The notes beneath the pieces are model-generated. The model did no database searches. It saw only the letters and a program-made list of their open reading frames with translations, and had not been told where the DNA came from. The translations under genes and the position numbers were made by a program. This document shows, piece by piece, positions 19,329 through 28,727 of a stretch of DNA of 64,000 nt (position 1 is its first letter; every line of letters starts with the position of its first letter). The stretch is taken from NCBI RefSeq assembly GCF_000397065.2, contig NZ_KE007328.1, positions 124,001 through 188,000 on the forward strand, in the 5' to 3' direction. This DNA comes from Marinobacter lipolyticus SM19 (lineage in GTDB: Bacteria; Pseudomonadota; Gammaproteobacteria; Pseudomonadales; Oleiphilaceae).

Positions 19329-20027
19329 TCACCAGCCCATAACGGACTTGACGAACGGTATGGTCAACCTGCGCTGTGCCTGCAGGGAGTTCTCATCCAG
19401 GCGATCCAGTATTGCCAGCAACTCGCCCAGCCTGCGTGGTGCCCGGCGCAGAATAAAGCCTGCCACGTCGTCACCCATAACCAGTCCACGCTTCTCTGCC
19501 CTTGCCATCAGGATTTTCAGGCGATCGTCATCCCGATAGATACCCAACTGGATCAACAAGCCATGAGCAAGCCGCGACACCAGATCCGGCAACACAAGCG
19601 GCAGGGAACCCGGTACCTCCGACATACTGACGAGTAACAAATGACCGTTATCGAGTACGCGATTGTACAGATGGAAGACCGCTTCTTCCCAGTCTTCCCG
19701 ACCGGCGATCAGGTCGACATCATCAAGACAGATCAGAGCCTGGTTCTCAAGGCCCGACAACGCTTCTGGCCCAAACGGCAGCAGCTCCTGGATACTGACG
19801 CAAACCGCCGAATCATCACGACTTTCCATGAAGTGACAGGCAGCCTGTAACAGGTGGCTTTTACCCGTATCCGAATCACCGCAAACCACCACGACTGGAA
19901 CGCGACTCTCATCACGACAAACGGCTTCCAGACGAGCAGCGGCCTCGGCATTCCGGTCACCGTGAAAGTTATCAAACCGCGCGTCGTCCCGGAGCTTGAC
20001 CCCCAAAGCCATTTGTGACGAACTCAC
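19329..20027 (-). CDS. hda: DnaA regulatory inactivator Hda
   Basis: An AAA+ protein that, with the DNA-bound beta clamp, makes DnaA hydrolyse its ATP and so limits re-initiation. It has 232 residues. Near the N-terminus MALGVKLRDDARFDNF matches the clamp-binding and box I region. Walker A is GDSDTGKS, Walker B is ALICLDDVDLI, and the sensor II region is RRAPRRLGELL. I start at a GTG (20025-20027) that overlaps the stop of the upstream phosphatidyltransferase in a GTGA coupling. An ATG five codons further in is the alternative; the longer open frame upstream lies inside the neighbour. Confidence 0.93.
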   Translation of the reverse strand: MSSSQMALGVKLRDDARFDNFHGDRNAEAAARLEAVCRDESRVPVVVVCGDSDTGKSHLLQAACHFMESRDDSAVCVSIQELLPFGPEALSGLENQALICLDDVDLIAGREDWEEAVFHLYNRVLDNGHLLLVSMSEVPGSLPLVLPDLVSRLAHGLLIQLGIYRDDDRLKILMARAEKRGLVMGDDVAGFILRRAPRRLGELLAILDRLDENSLQAQRRLTIPFVKSVMGW

Positions 20028-20584
20028 TGTCGCTTTGCCCTCCAGGCCCGAACGCTCCAGACGACCAAATAGTGCCCGCCACTGATAATCGCCGAAACTG
20101 CGACCAGAAAAATGCCCACTTCCAGCACCCATGGCGGCATAGGCAACCCTGCAAGCAGCACAATGATAGCGAGCACCACCAGAATCTGAATCAGTGTGTT
20201 GAATTTGCCCGGAATACTGGGCTCCATATCAAATCGACCGACACCATAGTGATACGCCAACCCGCCAATAACAATCAGGATATCCCGACCGAGGACCAGG
20301 GTAAAAAGCCAGAGTGGGAGTACGCCGGTCCAGGTCAACATCAGGTAGGCCGTGATCAGCAGCGCCTTATCCGCCAGGGGATCCGCAATAGCCCCCAGGC
20401 GGGATTTCCAATTGAACCGCCTGGCGAGAAAGCCATCAAAGGCGTCCGAAGCTGCTGCTACAAAAAATATTCCCAACGCCATGCGGTAGTCACTGGCCAA
20501 CAGCGCGGCGGCAAACGGAGCAATCAGCACGAAGCGCAAAAACGTCAGAGCATTGGGTATCCAGCGCCACCGTTCTGACATCAA
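20024..20584 (-). CDS. CDP-alcohol phosphatidyltransferase family protein
   Basis: An integral membrane enzyme that transfers a phosphatidyl group from CDP-diacylglycerol to an alcohol, as in phosphatidylglycerophosphate synthesis. It has 186 residues with about five hydrophobic segments. The family signature D-x2-DG-x2-AR-x8-G-x3-D-x3-D is complete in SDAFDGFLARRF followed by GAIADPLADKA. The N-terminus (WIPNALTFLRF) matches PgsA-like enzymes. The acceptor alcohol cannot be told from sequence. A second Met lies at residue 2. Its stop is coupled to hda by GTGA. Confidence 0.88.
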   Translation of the reverse strand: MMSERWRWIPNALTFLRFVLIAPFAAALLASDYRMALGIFFVAAASDAFDGFLARRFNWKSRLGAIADPLADKALLITAYLMLTWTGVLPLWLFTLVLGRDILIVIGGLAYHYGVGRFDMEPSIPGKFNTLIQILVVLAIIVLLAGLPMPPWVLEVGIFLVAVSAIISGGHYLVVWSVRAWRAKRQ

Positions 20585-20605
20585 CAGGCTCCCTCTACCC
20601 TATGG

Positions 20606-21901
20606 TTACTCGGCGTCATCCGTACTGATCACCGATGCTGGCTGCCAGCGATAATGGAGAATTTCGTAGAGCGATTCAAAAGTCTCCTCGACCTCCTCAC
20701 TGCCACTCAATAGTGGCTGGTAGGCATACAGTGGATCGGACATGGCATCCGCGGATTCCTGCACCGCTCCCACCGGGGGCTCTTCCGGGGGCTCTTCCGG
20801 GCTCTGCTCCGGGGAAGACTGCTCGGCAGGCTCGCTATTCACCGCCTCCGCTTTGGATAACGGCACAAAGCGAGTATCCAGCGCTATATATTCCCGAAGT
20901 TGCTCAAGCTCACCCGAGAAGGCAACCCTCAGAGTAAGCTGATCCCCTGCAACTCTGGAAGCGCCGACATCCTGCACCGGAGTCAGGTTATCCAGAACAC
21001 GGATGATGTTGCCATAATCCTGCAAGGTACTGACACCCTGAATAATAATTTCGACCCTGGGCAGATCCCCGACATCACCGGCAGCCACCGCGTAGCGGCT
21101 GGCAAAAGCGTCAGCCCACCGATCAATCACCTTTTCTGCCAGCGCCCTCTCACTTCCGGCAGTCACGGATTGCTCACCCTCGTCCATGCCCATGCCGTCA
21201 AAAATCCAACCGGCGCGCCACTGATTTCCGGAACGGCTTACCCGAACCAGCGCCATCAAATCGTGATCAAGATCCCCGGAAGCCGACTTCACACGGCTGG
21301 TGAACTGCCCCCAGATATCCGATAGCAGCTCACGATTCCCCGCCATCGACCCGGGAGGGAGATTGATGGGTAAACCTCGATCAGCCGCAGCCTGCCGGAA
21401 GGCTGCTGACCACGGGCTGCCAGCATTATCAGCACCCGCTCCTGAGGTTAGCAACGACCGGGAGCCTCGCTCCTCGACCGCAATCCAGGCCAGCGTCAGG
21501 GGACGATTTGCCCCCCAAACCGGGGCATTGACCGATGCCAGCGCCCTGTTCACGCCCACAGCACCGAAACTCATGCGGAGGCGATCGCCTCCTTCGCCGC
21601 GAAGCAGTTGATAAGACTGAAGCAGGGTTTCGGCATCCTCAAGGAGCGATTGCACACCCGCTTGCCCGCGAATATTACTGTTGCCCGACACCCGGATAAG
21701 AACCTTTTCGAGGCCATCGGCATAGCCTTGTCGAAGCTGGCCAGCTTGCCCCCCCGCAACAGGCACCTCCACGGTATACAGCCCGCTAACGGTCGCTGCC
21801 CCGACCGGAAAGACCGCCAAGAGGGCCAGGGCGCCGGCTAACGGCAAGATGTGCCGCAATAAACGCGCTGCCCGTGTCGAAATTCGTCCTGATAATGACA
21901 T
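20606..21901 (-). CDS. DUF2066 domain-containing protein
   Basis: A probable periplasmic or secreted protein of unknown function, about 431 residues. The start is the ATG at 21899-21901 (MSLSGRIS). Residues 10-37 form a signal-like segment with Arg-rich start and hydrophobic core (HILPLAGALALLAVFPVGAA). The DUF2066 domain follows with YADGLEKVLIRVSGNSNIRG. The C-terminal third has a Pro/Glu-rich repeat, SPEQSPEEPPEEPPVG, likely disordered. It is the first gene of the minus-strand group with the phosphatidyltransferase and hda; a DUF2066 gene also sits beside hda and purM in Pseudomonas. Confidence 0.85.
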   Translation of the reverse strand: MSLSGRISTRAARLLRHILPLAGALALLAVFPVGAATVSGLYTVEVPVAGGQAGQLRQGYADGLEKVLIRVSGNSNIRGQAGVQSLLEDAETLLQSYQLLRGEGGDRLRMSFGAVGVNRALASVNAPVWGANRPLTLAWIAVEERGSRSLLTSGAGADNAGSPWSAAFRQAAADRGLPINLPPGSMAGNRELLSDIWGQFTSRVKSASGDLDHDLMALVRVSRSGNQWRAGWIFDGMGMDEGEQSVTAGSERALAEKVIDRWADAFASRYAVAAGDVGDLPRVEIIIQGVSTLQDYGNIIRVLDNLTPVQDVGASRVAGDQLTLRVAFSGELEQLREYIALDTRFVPLSKAEAVNSEPAEQSSPEQSPEEPPEEPPVGAVQESADAMSDPLYAYQPLLSGSEEVEETFESLYEILHYRWQPASVISTDDAE

Positions 21902-22055
21902 GAAACACCCTGCAATTCGCCTGAATGGCGCATAGGATACACCAAGGCCCAAGTCGTGAGTAGCTAACGGGGATTTCGGAAAATCAATTTGGAGCACCAC
22001 CGCTCACCTGTTAAAATCCGCCGCCTGACCCACTGGCCAAACGGTTAAGCACACC

Positions 22056-23120
22056 ATGAGCGAACAGAAGCCCTCCCTCACCTATCGCGATGCTGGCGTC
22101 GATATAGACGCCGGCAATGAACTCGTCAACCGCATCAAGGATACCGCAGCCCGTACGCGTCGCCCGGAAGTGCTTGGAGGGCTGGGCGGTTTTGGCGCCA
22201 TGGTTTCCATTCCCACCGGTTACCGCGAGCCGGTATTGGTGTCCGGCACCGACGGCGTTGGTACAAAGCTGCGACTGGCCATGCAACTGCAAAAACACGA
22301 CAGCATCGGCATCGATCTCGTTGCCATGTGCGTGAACGATCTTGTGGTCGGCGGTGCCGAGCCCCTGTTTTTCCTGGATTACTACGCAACGGGTAAGCTG
22401 AACGTCGACGTTGCTACACAGGTCGTGGCTGGTATCGGTGAAGGCTGCGAACAGGCGGGCTGCGCACTGGTCGGCGGTGAAACCGCTGAAATGCCGGGTA
22501 TGTACGAGGGTGACGATTATGACCTGGCGGGCTTTTGTGTCGGAATTGCGGAACGTAGCGAGATCATTGACGGTAGCCGGGTACAGAATGGCGATGTCCT
22601 GATTGCACTGGGCTCCTCAGGGCCACACTCCAATGGCTACTCGCTCATTCGTAAAATCATTGAGGTCAGCAAGGCCGACCTGAGCCAACCCTTGGGCGAC
22701 AGCACCCTGGCTGACGCCCTGATGGCACCCACACGTATTTACGTCAAGAACCTGCTACAACTTTTCCGCGAAGTCGATGTACGGGCATTGTCCCACATCA
22801 CCGGTGGCGGCTTGCCGGAGAATATTCCCAGGGTACTTCCTGATGGCTCCGTCGCTGCAATCGACACCTCAAGCTGGACACTTCCACCGGTATTTCAGTG
22901 GCTCCAGAATGCCGGAGGTGTTGCCAGCGAGGAAATGTATCGCACCTTTAACTGTGGCGTCGGCATGATTGTCTGTGTACCGGCCAACCAGAGGGATCTC
23001 GCTCTCGATACTCTCAACTCCATGGGCGAACAGGCCTGGCAGATTGGCATGATCGAAAGCGCGGACGATGCCTCAGCAAAATCTGTGGTTCGCTACGCGC
23101 CGGGACTGCTTGCCGAATGA
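22056..23120 (+). CDS. purM: Phosphoribosylformylglycinamidine cyclo-ligase
   Basis: Closes the imidazole ring of aminoimidazole ribonucleotide in purine synthesis, using ATP. It has 354 residues, near the usual 345. The family landmarks are clear: the N-terminal [52 protein letters not shown] and [14 protein letters not shown]. The C-terminal half has [14 protein letters not shown] and the closing region. It is divergent from the DUF2066 gene. Its stop overlaps the purN start in ATGA, the standard purM-purN operon. Confidence 0.97.
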   Translation: MSEQKPSLTYRDAGVDIDAGNELVNRIKDTAARTRRPEVLGGLGGFGAMVSIPTGYREPVLVSGTDGVGTKLRLAMQLQKHDSIGIDLVAMCVNDLVVGGAEPLFFLDYYATGKLNVDVATQVVAGIGEGCEQAGCALVGGETAEMPGMYEGDDYDLAGFCVGIAERSEIIDGSRVQNGDVLIALGSSGPHSNGYSLIRKIIEVSKADLSQPLGDSTLADALMAPTRIYVKNLLQLFREVDVRALSHITGGGLPENIPRVLPDGSVAAIDTSSWTLPPVFQWLQNAGGVASEEMYRTFNCGVGMIVCVPANQRDLALDTLNSMGEQAWQIGMIESADDASAKSVVRYAPGLLAE

Positions 23121-23791
23121 ATGCCGATCCAGCACCACAGCCACGCATTCTGGTTCTCGCCTCTGGCAGCGGAACCAATCTTCAGGCGTTGATTGATGCC
23201 AGCCGCGAACGGGACTTCCCGGGGCAGATCGTGGCTGTCGGCTGCAATCGCCCGCAGGCGTTTGCACTGGAGCGGGCAGCCCAGGCTAACATCGACACGT
23301 TCATCGTGAACCATCAGGATTATGGATCGAGGGAAGAGTTTGATGGCGCCCTGATGGCAGAGATTCGTCGACACAATCCGGATCTTGTCGTCCTGGCCGG
23401 ATTCATGCGCATCCTGACAACCGATTTTGTGCGGGCATTGCGGGGCACCATGCTGAACATCCACCCCTCACTGCTTCCCAAATACACCGGACTGAATACT
23501 CACCAGCGCGCACTCGAAGCTGGCGACAAGGTGCACGGCGTCTCTATCCATTTCGTGACTGAGGAACTGGATGGCGGCCCGGTGATTGCCCAGGCAGAAG
23601 TGACGATCGATCCGGATGACACCCCGGAATCCCTCGCGGAGAAAGTTCAGGAAAAAGAACACCTGCTTTACCCGATCGTGGTTCGGTGGTTCTGCGAAGG
23701 ACGCATCCACCTGGGTACCGACTACGTCCTGTTTGACGGCGAACTGCTCAAGCAGCCTATGCGACTGCCTGATGAGCGGGTGACTCACTAA
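23117..23791 (+). CDS. purN: Phosphoribosylglycinamide formyltransferase
   Basis: Transfers a formyl group from 10-formyltetrahydrofolate to glycinamide ribonucleotide. It has 224 residues. The phosphate-binding loop is [14 protein letters not shown] near residue 13. The catalytic residues lie in [15 protein letters not shown] (Asn and His) and in the folate-loop Asp of [13 protein letters not shown]. The C-terminus is slightly extended past the usual end. The start is the ATG at 23117, overlapping the purM stop by four bases; a second ATG lies four bases on but is out of frame. Confidence 0.97.
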   Translation: MNADPAPQPRILVLASGSGTNLQALIDASRERDFPGQIVAVGCNRPQAFALERAAQANIDTFIVNHQDYGSREEFDGALMAEIRRHNPDLVVLAGFMRILTTDFVRALRGTMLNIHPSLLPKYTGLNTHQRALEAGDKVHGVSIHFVTEELDGGPVIAQAEVTIDPDDTPESLAEKVQEKEHLLYPIVVRWFCEGRIHLGTDYVLFDGELLKQPMRLPDERVTH

Positions 23792-23868
23792 ACAGATTGT
23801 CATCCTCCCGCATAGCCGGACGGGCTACACTGACGACATCATGTAGCCGTGCGCAACAGGAGTGAACC

Positions 23869-24654
23869 ATGACTGTACCCCTCCGGGTCAGATTTCCAGC
23901 TGTCGTTATTACCTGGATTGCCCTGACGTTTTTAGCCACCCCGGCTTTAACAGAGGAGGTGCAGGACCATGCCAGTGAACCACAGCAGCAAACCCGGACC
24001 CCGGAACCCGAATACCCTCCCCTGCTGCCACTAAAGGCCAGCTACAGCGCTTCCATGAACAAAGGCATCGCCCTGAACGGCACCGCCAGCAGGCGCCTTA
24101 TCAAAAGGGACGACGGCACCTGGCTCTATCGAACCGATGTCGATTCCTTTATTGCAGATATCAGGGAATCCCTGATCCTTCGCTGGGAGAACAATCGGGT
24201 TGTACCGCTCAGGTATCGTTACAAACTCTCGGGTTTTCTGATTCGGGATCGCGAGGTGGCGATTGACTTTGAGTGGAGCAAGGGCGTTGCAACCGGTCAT
24301 CACGAGGGTGACCGGTTCTCCCTGAAGCTTGAAGAGGGCGCCCTGGATCCGATGGGTTATCAACTTCAGCTTCACCAGGACATACGCGCAGGTAAGCGGG
24401 AGATGGTGTATCGCGTGATCGACGAGGGTGACTACGATACCGATCGTTTTGCGGTAATTGATGAAGAGATACTGAATACCGATCAGGGCAGGATCGCTAC
24501 CGTCAAGGCAGAGAAAGTCCGCGACGACGGCAAGCGCCAGACCCTGATGTGGTTCGCCCCCGAACAGGAATACCTGTTGATTCGACTATTGCAGGTTGAA
24601 CCGGATGGCAGCCGCTACGAAATCACCATTGATGAGGCGGAAATCCGTCGCTAG
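23869..24654 (+). CDS. DUF3108 domain-containing periplasmic protein
   Basis: A probable periplasmic protein of unknown function, 261 residues. The first 28 residues read as a signal peptide (Arg at residue 5 and 7, then AVVITWIALTFLATPALT). A Pro/Glu-rich linker of about 25 residues follows, then a beta-rich domain with LPLKASYSASMNKGIALNGTA. The start has a strong ribosome-binding site (AGGAG, seven bases upstream of the ATG). Its stop is the same CTAG palindrome used by the convergent avtA gene. The domain is often found near purN in related bacteria. Confidence 0.85.
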   Translation: MTVPLRVRFPAVVITWIALTFLATPALTEEVQDHASEPQQQTRTPEPEYPPLLPLKASYSASMNKGIALNGTASRRLIKRDDGTWLYRTDVDSFIADIRESLILRWENNRVVPLRYRYKLSGFLIRDREVAIDFEWSKGVATGHHEGDRFSLKLEEGALDPMGYQLQLHQDIRAGKREMVYRVIDEGDYDTDRFAVIDEEILNTDQGRIATVKAEKVRDDGKRQTLMWFAPEQEYLLIRLLQVEPDGSRYEITIDEAEIRR

Positions 24655-25922
24655 CCTTGCCGCTCGCCCCACACCGCTTTGACCTCATCGGCAATAATGC
24701 GCAAACCTTCGGCTACCCGTTCATCGTCCTGGGAGTAGGTCACCCGCAGACACTCGTGTCGGTGCTTCCAGCTCTCATCCGCTAACCCCGGGAAGAAGTA
24801 ATGACCGGAGACCACCAACACGCCCCGGGCCTTGAGACGCTGGTATAGCTCCAGGCTACTGATTGGCAAATCCGGGAACCACAACCACAGGAACATCGCC
24901 CCCTCCGGCTTGTGGATATACCAGTGGCAACTGTCCTCGCCCATGGCATCCTGGAACACGGCTACCGCCCTCTCCATCTTGGCCTTATAGAACGGGCACA
25001 CCACATCGCGGCTCAGAGACAGGATCTCGCCAGAACGTACCAGGGGCTCCGCCAGCATGGCGCCGAAGCTACCGGTGGCCAGGTTCATGATGGCATTGAT
25101 TCCGGAAAGCGCCTTGATCACCGGCTCAGCGGCTATAACAATCCCGGTGCGGGCCGCTGGCAAACCAAGCTTGGACAAGCTCAGACAAAGAATAATCTGC
25201 TCATTCCAGGTCGGTGTCGCATCCACGAACAAAAGGTTTGGGAACGGAGTGCCATAAGCCCCATCGACGATCAGCGGCACGTCGTGCTGGCGAGCCATCT
25301 GCTCCAGCCTGGCCAGCTCCTCATCAGTGATGACGTTTCCTGTCGGGTTTGTGGGCCTGGATACACAGATAGCACCGGTTTCCCCGGTCACCTCGACTGC
25401 ATCAAAATCCACCCGATATTTGAACTCATGGGCATCGGTAAACGAAATATCCGGCTGCACGGCATGGAACAGGCCCGGCTCGATGCCGGCGTCCGCGTAG
25501 CCGATGTATTCCGGCGCCAGCGGCAGCAGGATGTGTTTTTTGAGGCCGTCCCCGTAATCTCCGCCGAACATGTTGAAGAGCATGAAGAAGGCAGCCTGGC
25601 TGCCATTGGTGAGCGCAATGTTCTCGGGCTTGAGCCCCCAGCCATACTCGCGATTGAGCAATTCTGCCAGCGAGGCGATGAACTGCTTTTCGCCCTGGGG
25701 TGGATCGTAGATTCCCACCAGGCGACGCATGTCCGCCGGTGTCTGACAGATATCCGCCAGTATTTCCTGAACCCGCTGCTGGATCTCGGGAATATGCCCC
25801 GGGTTACCTCCCCCCATCATGATCATATCGTCGCCAGAGGCTAGCGCATTACCCAGGTCATCCATCAATGAGGTGATGCCGGCATCGGCAGTAAATTTCC
25901 GGCCAAAAGCTGAAAGTTTCAT
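24651..25922 (-). CDS. avtA: Valine--pyruvate transaminase AvtA
   Basis: A PLP enzyme that interconverts valine and pyruvate with 2-ketoisovalerate and alanine. It has 423 residues in fold-type I. It begins MKLSAFGRKFTADAGITSLMDDLG, the AvtA N-terminus. Useful landmarks are GGGNPGHIPEIQ, TNGSQAAFFMLFN, the PLP Asp in LIVDGAYGTPFPNL and the Schiff-base Lys in CLSLSKLGLPAARTGI. The start is the ATG at 25920-25922; an upstream TTG six codons earlier is possible but less likely. It is convergent with the DUF3108 gene and overlaps it by four bases. Confidence 0.93.
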   Translation of the reverse strand: MKLSAFGRKFTADAGITSLMDDLGNALASGDDMIMMGGGNPGHIPEIQQRVQEILADICQTPADMRRLVGIYDPPQGEKQFIASLAELLNREYGWGLKPENIALTNGSQAAFFMLFNMFGGDYGDGLKKHILLPLAPEYIGYADAGIEPGLFHAVQPDISFTDAHEFKYRVDFDAVEVTGETGAICVSRPTNPTGNVITDEELARLEQMARQHDVPLIVDGAYGTPFPNLLFVDATPTWNEQIILCLSLSKLGLPAARTGIVIAAEPVIKALSGINAIMNLATGSFGAMLAEPLVRSGEILSLSRDVVCPFYKAKMERAVAVFQDAMGEDSCHWYIHKPEGAMFLWLWFPDLPISSLELYQRLKARGVLVVSGHYFFPGLADESWKHRHECLRVTYSQDDERVAEGLRIIADEVKAVWGERQG

Positions 25923-25987
25923 GAGGCTTCCCAAATTCAACAGGGGGTTACGGATTCAGTGTAGGACAGGAGCGGGGCAACCGCAGG

Positions 25988-26587
25988 CTAGTCTCCGAGG
26001 GAGACGCCCAGGTTGCTCACGCCGTCGTTGGCGGCTTGCTGGCGCAATCGCTCGACAAACTGACTGGTAGGTGTGCGTTGTCGCTTGAGGTCAAGCACCA
26101 GGTCCCGCTGGAACGCTTTGTCTTCCTTCATGAGTGGGTGCTGGTCAAGTAGCCTGACGAGTTCGTCCTCGTCGAGATCTTCACCCTCGGACATTTCCAC
26201 GAAGTTCATGACGGTTGCGGTGGCAATCCCGGAGGCTTCGGTTGCCCGGTGCTTACCCGGATTGAGCCTGTTGAGCAACGCCTGTTCCAGCAACTGGCAA
26301 AAATCAAACGCCGGATAGACGCCGTAGGCATCATAGGCATTCACGTCCGGGGACAGGGCTTCCAGCTTCGCCAGCAATTGTGGGATCGCCGCTTCCGAGG
26401 CATCCTTTTGCAGCATGTCCCAGGCCAGGTCCATGAGTTGGCGCATTTTGGCACCGGTTTTCAGCTCAACCGCGTCCGCAAACAGGGCGTAATTGGGAAA
26501 GGAGCGTTCCGCCAGTGCCAGCAGGAAGGCACATTCCCGCCAGCCCTGGAGTTGTGAAACCGCTTTGAGAAACTGATTGGCGTTCAA
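25988..26587 (-). CDS. DUF416 (YjaG) family protein
   Basis: A soluble helical protein of unknown function, 199 residues. The family stretch FLKAVSQLQGWRECAFLLALAERSFPNYALF opens the protein. LLAKLEALSPDVNAYDAYGVYPAFDFCQLLEQAL and an acidic segment (EMSEGEDLDEDEL) follow. The start is a TTG at 26585-26587, supported by a strong ribosome-binding site, GGAGG five bases upstream. It lies just after dcd on the minus strand, probably as a separate or loosely linked unit. Confidence 0.82.
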   Translation of the reverse strand: MNANQFLKAVSQLQGWRECAFLLALAERSFPNYALFADAVELKTGAKMRQLMDLAWDMLQKDASEAAIPQLLAKLEALSPDVNAYDAYGVYPAFDFCQLLEQALLNRLNPGKHRATEASGIATATVMNFVEMSEGEDLDEDELVRLLDQHPLMKEDKAFQRDLVLDLKRQRTPTSQFVERLRQQAANDGVSNLGVSLGD

Positions 26588-26627
26588 GTCAGCCTCCAGT
26601 ATTGCTCAGGAAATCGGCTGGATTTCC

Positions 26628-27194
26628 TCATGTCTTGGGCAACGTTACGCCGGTCTGGCCAAGGTATTTGCCGCCCCGATCCTTGTAGCTGGTTTCGCAG
26701 ATTTCGTCGGACTCGAAGAACAGCATCTGGGCCACACCTTCGTTGGCGTAGATTTTAGCCGGCAGGTTGGTGGTGTTGGAGAATTCCAGGGTTACCTGCC
26801 CTTCCCACTCGGGTTCCAGCGGGGTGACGTTGACGATGATGCCACAGCGCGCGTAGGTGGATTTGCCCAGGCAGATGGTGAGTACGCTGCGGGGAATGCG
26901 GAAGTACTCTACGGTCCGCGCCAGTGCGAAGGAGTTTGGCGGGATGATGCAGACGTCACCGGTGTAGTTCACGAAGCTGTTGTCGTCGAAGTTTTTGGGG
27001 TCGACGGTGGCCGAGTGGACGTTGGTGAAGATTTTGAATTCGTTGCTGCAGCGTACGTCGTAGCCGTAGCTGGAGGTGCCGTAGGAGATGACACGGCCTT
27101 TTTCGGTTTCACGGACCTGGCCGGCCTCGAAGGGCTCGATCATGCCGTGTTCTGCGGACATCCGGCGAATCCACTTATCGGATTTGATGCTCAT
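26628..27194 (-). CDS. dcd: dCTP deaminase
   Basis: Deaminates dCTP to dUTP, the main source of dUMP for thymidylate in many gammaproteobacteria. It has 188 residues in the trimeric dUTPase-like fold. Recognisable segments are [24 protein letters not shown], the catalytic region with Arg and Glu in [34 protein letters not shown] order, and the C-terminal [15 protein letters not shown], which closes over the nucleotide. The ATG at 27192-27194 is the family start. It follows apbC on the same strand with the structured repeat in between. Confidence 0.96.
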   Translation of the reverse strand: MSIKSDKWIRRMSAEHGMIEPFEAGQVRETEKGRVISYGTSSYGYDVRCSNEFKIFTNVHSATVDPKNFDDNSFVNYTGDVCIIPPNSFALARTVEYFRIPRSVLTICLGKSTYARCGIIVNVTPLEPEWEGQVTLEFSNTTNLPAKIYANEGVAQMLFFESDEICETSYKDRGGKYLGQTGVTLPKT

Positions 27195-27293
27195 GGGTGA
27201 CGGTCTCGTTTTCGCTGGGAAAAATTGAGGCGTAGTTTACCTGTTCGGTTGAAGTCTGTCGAAGCTTCATCCTTCTGGGACTTGGAGGGCTTC

Positions 27294-27397
27294 GGGGGCA
27301 GGAAGGGCGGTCCAAAAACCGCTACAAGCACTTCCCTGTGCGCTTCTCTCCGGCCGTCCATGGCCTCCGAGATTTTTGGACCGCCCTTCCTGCCCCC
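27294..27397. repeat. Interrupted inverted repeat with inner hairpins (cruciform-like element)
   Basis: Two perfect 25-base arms (27294-27318, starting GGGGGCAGGAAGGG; 27373-27397, ending CCTTCCTGCCCCC) flank 54 bases. Inside are two smaller hairpins: GCAC-N6-GTGC (27328-27341) and GGCC-N6-GGCC (27352-27365), the second extended by TCTC and GAGA across a three-base internal loop. Overall it can fold like a cloverleaf. It lies between apbC and dcd. It looks like a non-coding mobile or REP-like repeat rather than a simple terminator. No second copy was seen in this window. Confidence 0.85.
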
Positions 27398-27437
27398 TCG
27401 ATCAAACTGCTTAGCGAGCCATCCGGATTCTGCGAAT

Positions 27438-28538
27438 TTAGTGTTCCGTCACCGATACGCTGGAAATTGACCCGCTCAGGTTCCGCTCTCTGGTAGACAG
27501 CTCTGCCCCAACCCGACGTGCAATATCCCGGTAACGTCGGGCAACTTCCGAGTCCGGTTCGGCGACCACGGACGGGGTGCCGCCGTCAGTCTGTTCGCGG
27601 ATAGTCATGTGCAGAGGCAACTGGCCAAGGAGCGTTGTGTCGTATTCCTCAGCGATACGTTCACCGCCGCCGTGGCCGAAGAGAGGTTCTTCGTGGCCGC
27701 AGTTACTGCAGATGTGGACGCTCATGTTTTCCACTACGCCCAGCACCGGGATGTCGACTTTGCGGAACATTTCGATGCCTTTCTTGCCGTCCAGCAACGC
27801 GATGTCCTGCGGGGTGGTGACGATGACGGCGCCGGTGACCGGAACTTTCTGGGCCAGGGTGAGCTGGATGTCGCCGGTGCCCGGGGGCATGTCGACGATG
27901 AGGTAGTCGAGTTCGTTCCACAGGGTCTGTTGCAGCAGTTGCATGACGGCCCCGCTGACCATGGGGCCGCGCCAGACCATGGGGGTTTTCTCAGTGACGA
28001 CGAAGGCCATGGAGTTGGCCTGCAGGCCGTGGGCTTCCATGGGGACGAAGTATTTGTTTTCGCGGGTGTCGGGGCGTTTGCCTTCGGGCACGCCGAGCAT
28101 CATACCGATGCTGGGGCCGTAGATGTCGGCGTCGAGGATGCCGACTCTGGCGCCTTCGGCCTGCAGGGCCAGGGCGAGGTTGACGGCGGTGGTGGATTTG
28201 CCGACGCCACCCTTGCCAGAGGCCACGGCGATGATGTTTTTCACGCCGGGCACTGAGGGCAGGTCTTTCTGGACTTTGTAGGAGTGGATTTTCTGGCCAA
28301 CGTGAACGTCCGCACTTTCCACGCCATCAACATCTTCCAGGGCGTGGGTGACCAGTTGTTTCAGCGCGCCAGCAATGCCTTTTGACGGGTAGGGCAGTTC
28401 CACCATGAGGGTTACCTTGCCGCTGTCGTCGGCGGTCAGGGACTTGACGGCGCCTAGGTCATATAGGTCCTGGTTGCGGTATGGGTCACGGTACTCGCGA
28501 ACCGCCGCTTGCAGGGCCTGTTCAGAAATCTGGGTCAT
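27438..28538 (-). CDS. apbC: Iron-sulfur cluster carrier protein ApbC/Mrp
   Basis: A P-loop ATPase that binds and transfers [4Fe-4S] clusters. It has 366 residues. The N-terminal 90 residues form a DUF59 (MIP18-like) domain (ALQAAVREYRDPY...LTADDSGKVTLMVELPYPSKG). The ATPase domain has the Walker A motif ASGKGGVGKST, DADIYGPSIGMMLG and the DMPPGTGD motif. Late in the protein SNCGHEEPLFG carries the CxxC (CSNC) that bridges the cluster. The start is the ATG at 28536-28538 with GGAG six bases before it. It is divergent from metG, the same pairing as in E. coli. Confidence 0.95.
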   Translation of the reverse strand: MTQISEQALQAAVREYRDPYRNQDLYDLGAVKSLTADDSGKVTLMVELPYPSKGIAGALKQLVTHALEDVDGVESADVHVGQKIHSYKVQKDLPSVPGVKNIIAVASGKGGVGKSTTAVNLALALQAEGARVGILDADIYGPSIGMMLGVPEGKRPDTRENKYFVPMEAHGLQANSMAFVVTEKTPMVWRGPMVSGAVMQLLQQTLWNELDYLIVDMPPGTGDIQLTLAQKVPVTGAVIVTTPQDIALLDGKKGIEMFRKVDIPVLGVVENMSVHICSNCGHEEPLFGHGGGERIAEEYDTTLLGQLPLHMTIREQTDGGTPSVVAEPDSEVARRYRDIARRVGAELSTRERNLSGSISSVSVTEH

Positions 28539-28727
28539 CGGGTTCTCCGGAATAAGCTCATGCTCTATTTTAAGCACGGAAACAGGTGTTTCGGATGAAA
28601 AATATCTGTCCGGAAGGTATCATCTGTGCCCGTTTCTGGCCATACAGAGTCTTTACCCGGATCAAGGGGTATCTCTGTTTCACTGATTAACGCCAAATCC
28701 TTATTCATTAAAGGTTCGGATACCAAC

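Noticed and set aside
27225..27470. Small protein of 81 residues over the inverted repeat
   Set aside because: It crosses both arms and runs into the apbC end, and its sequence is set by the repeat; no ribosome-binding site.
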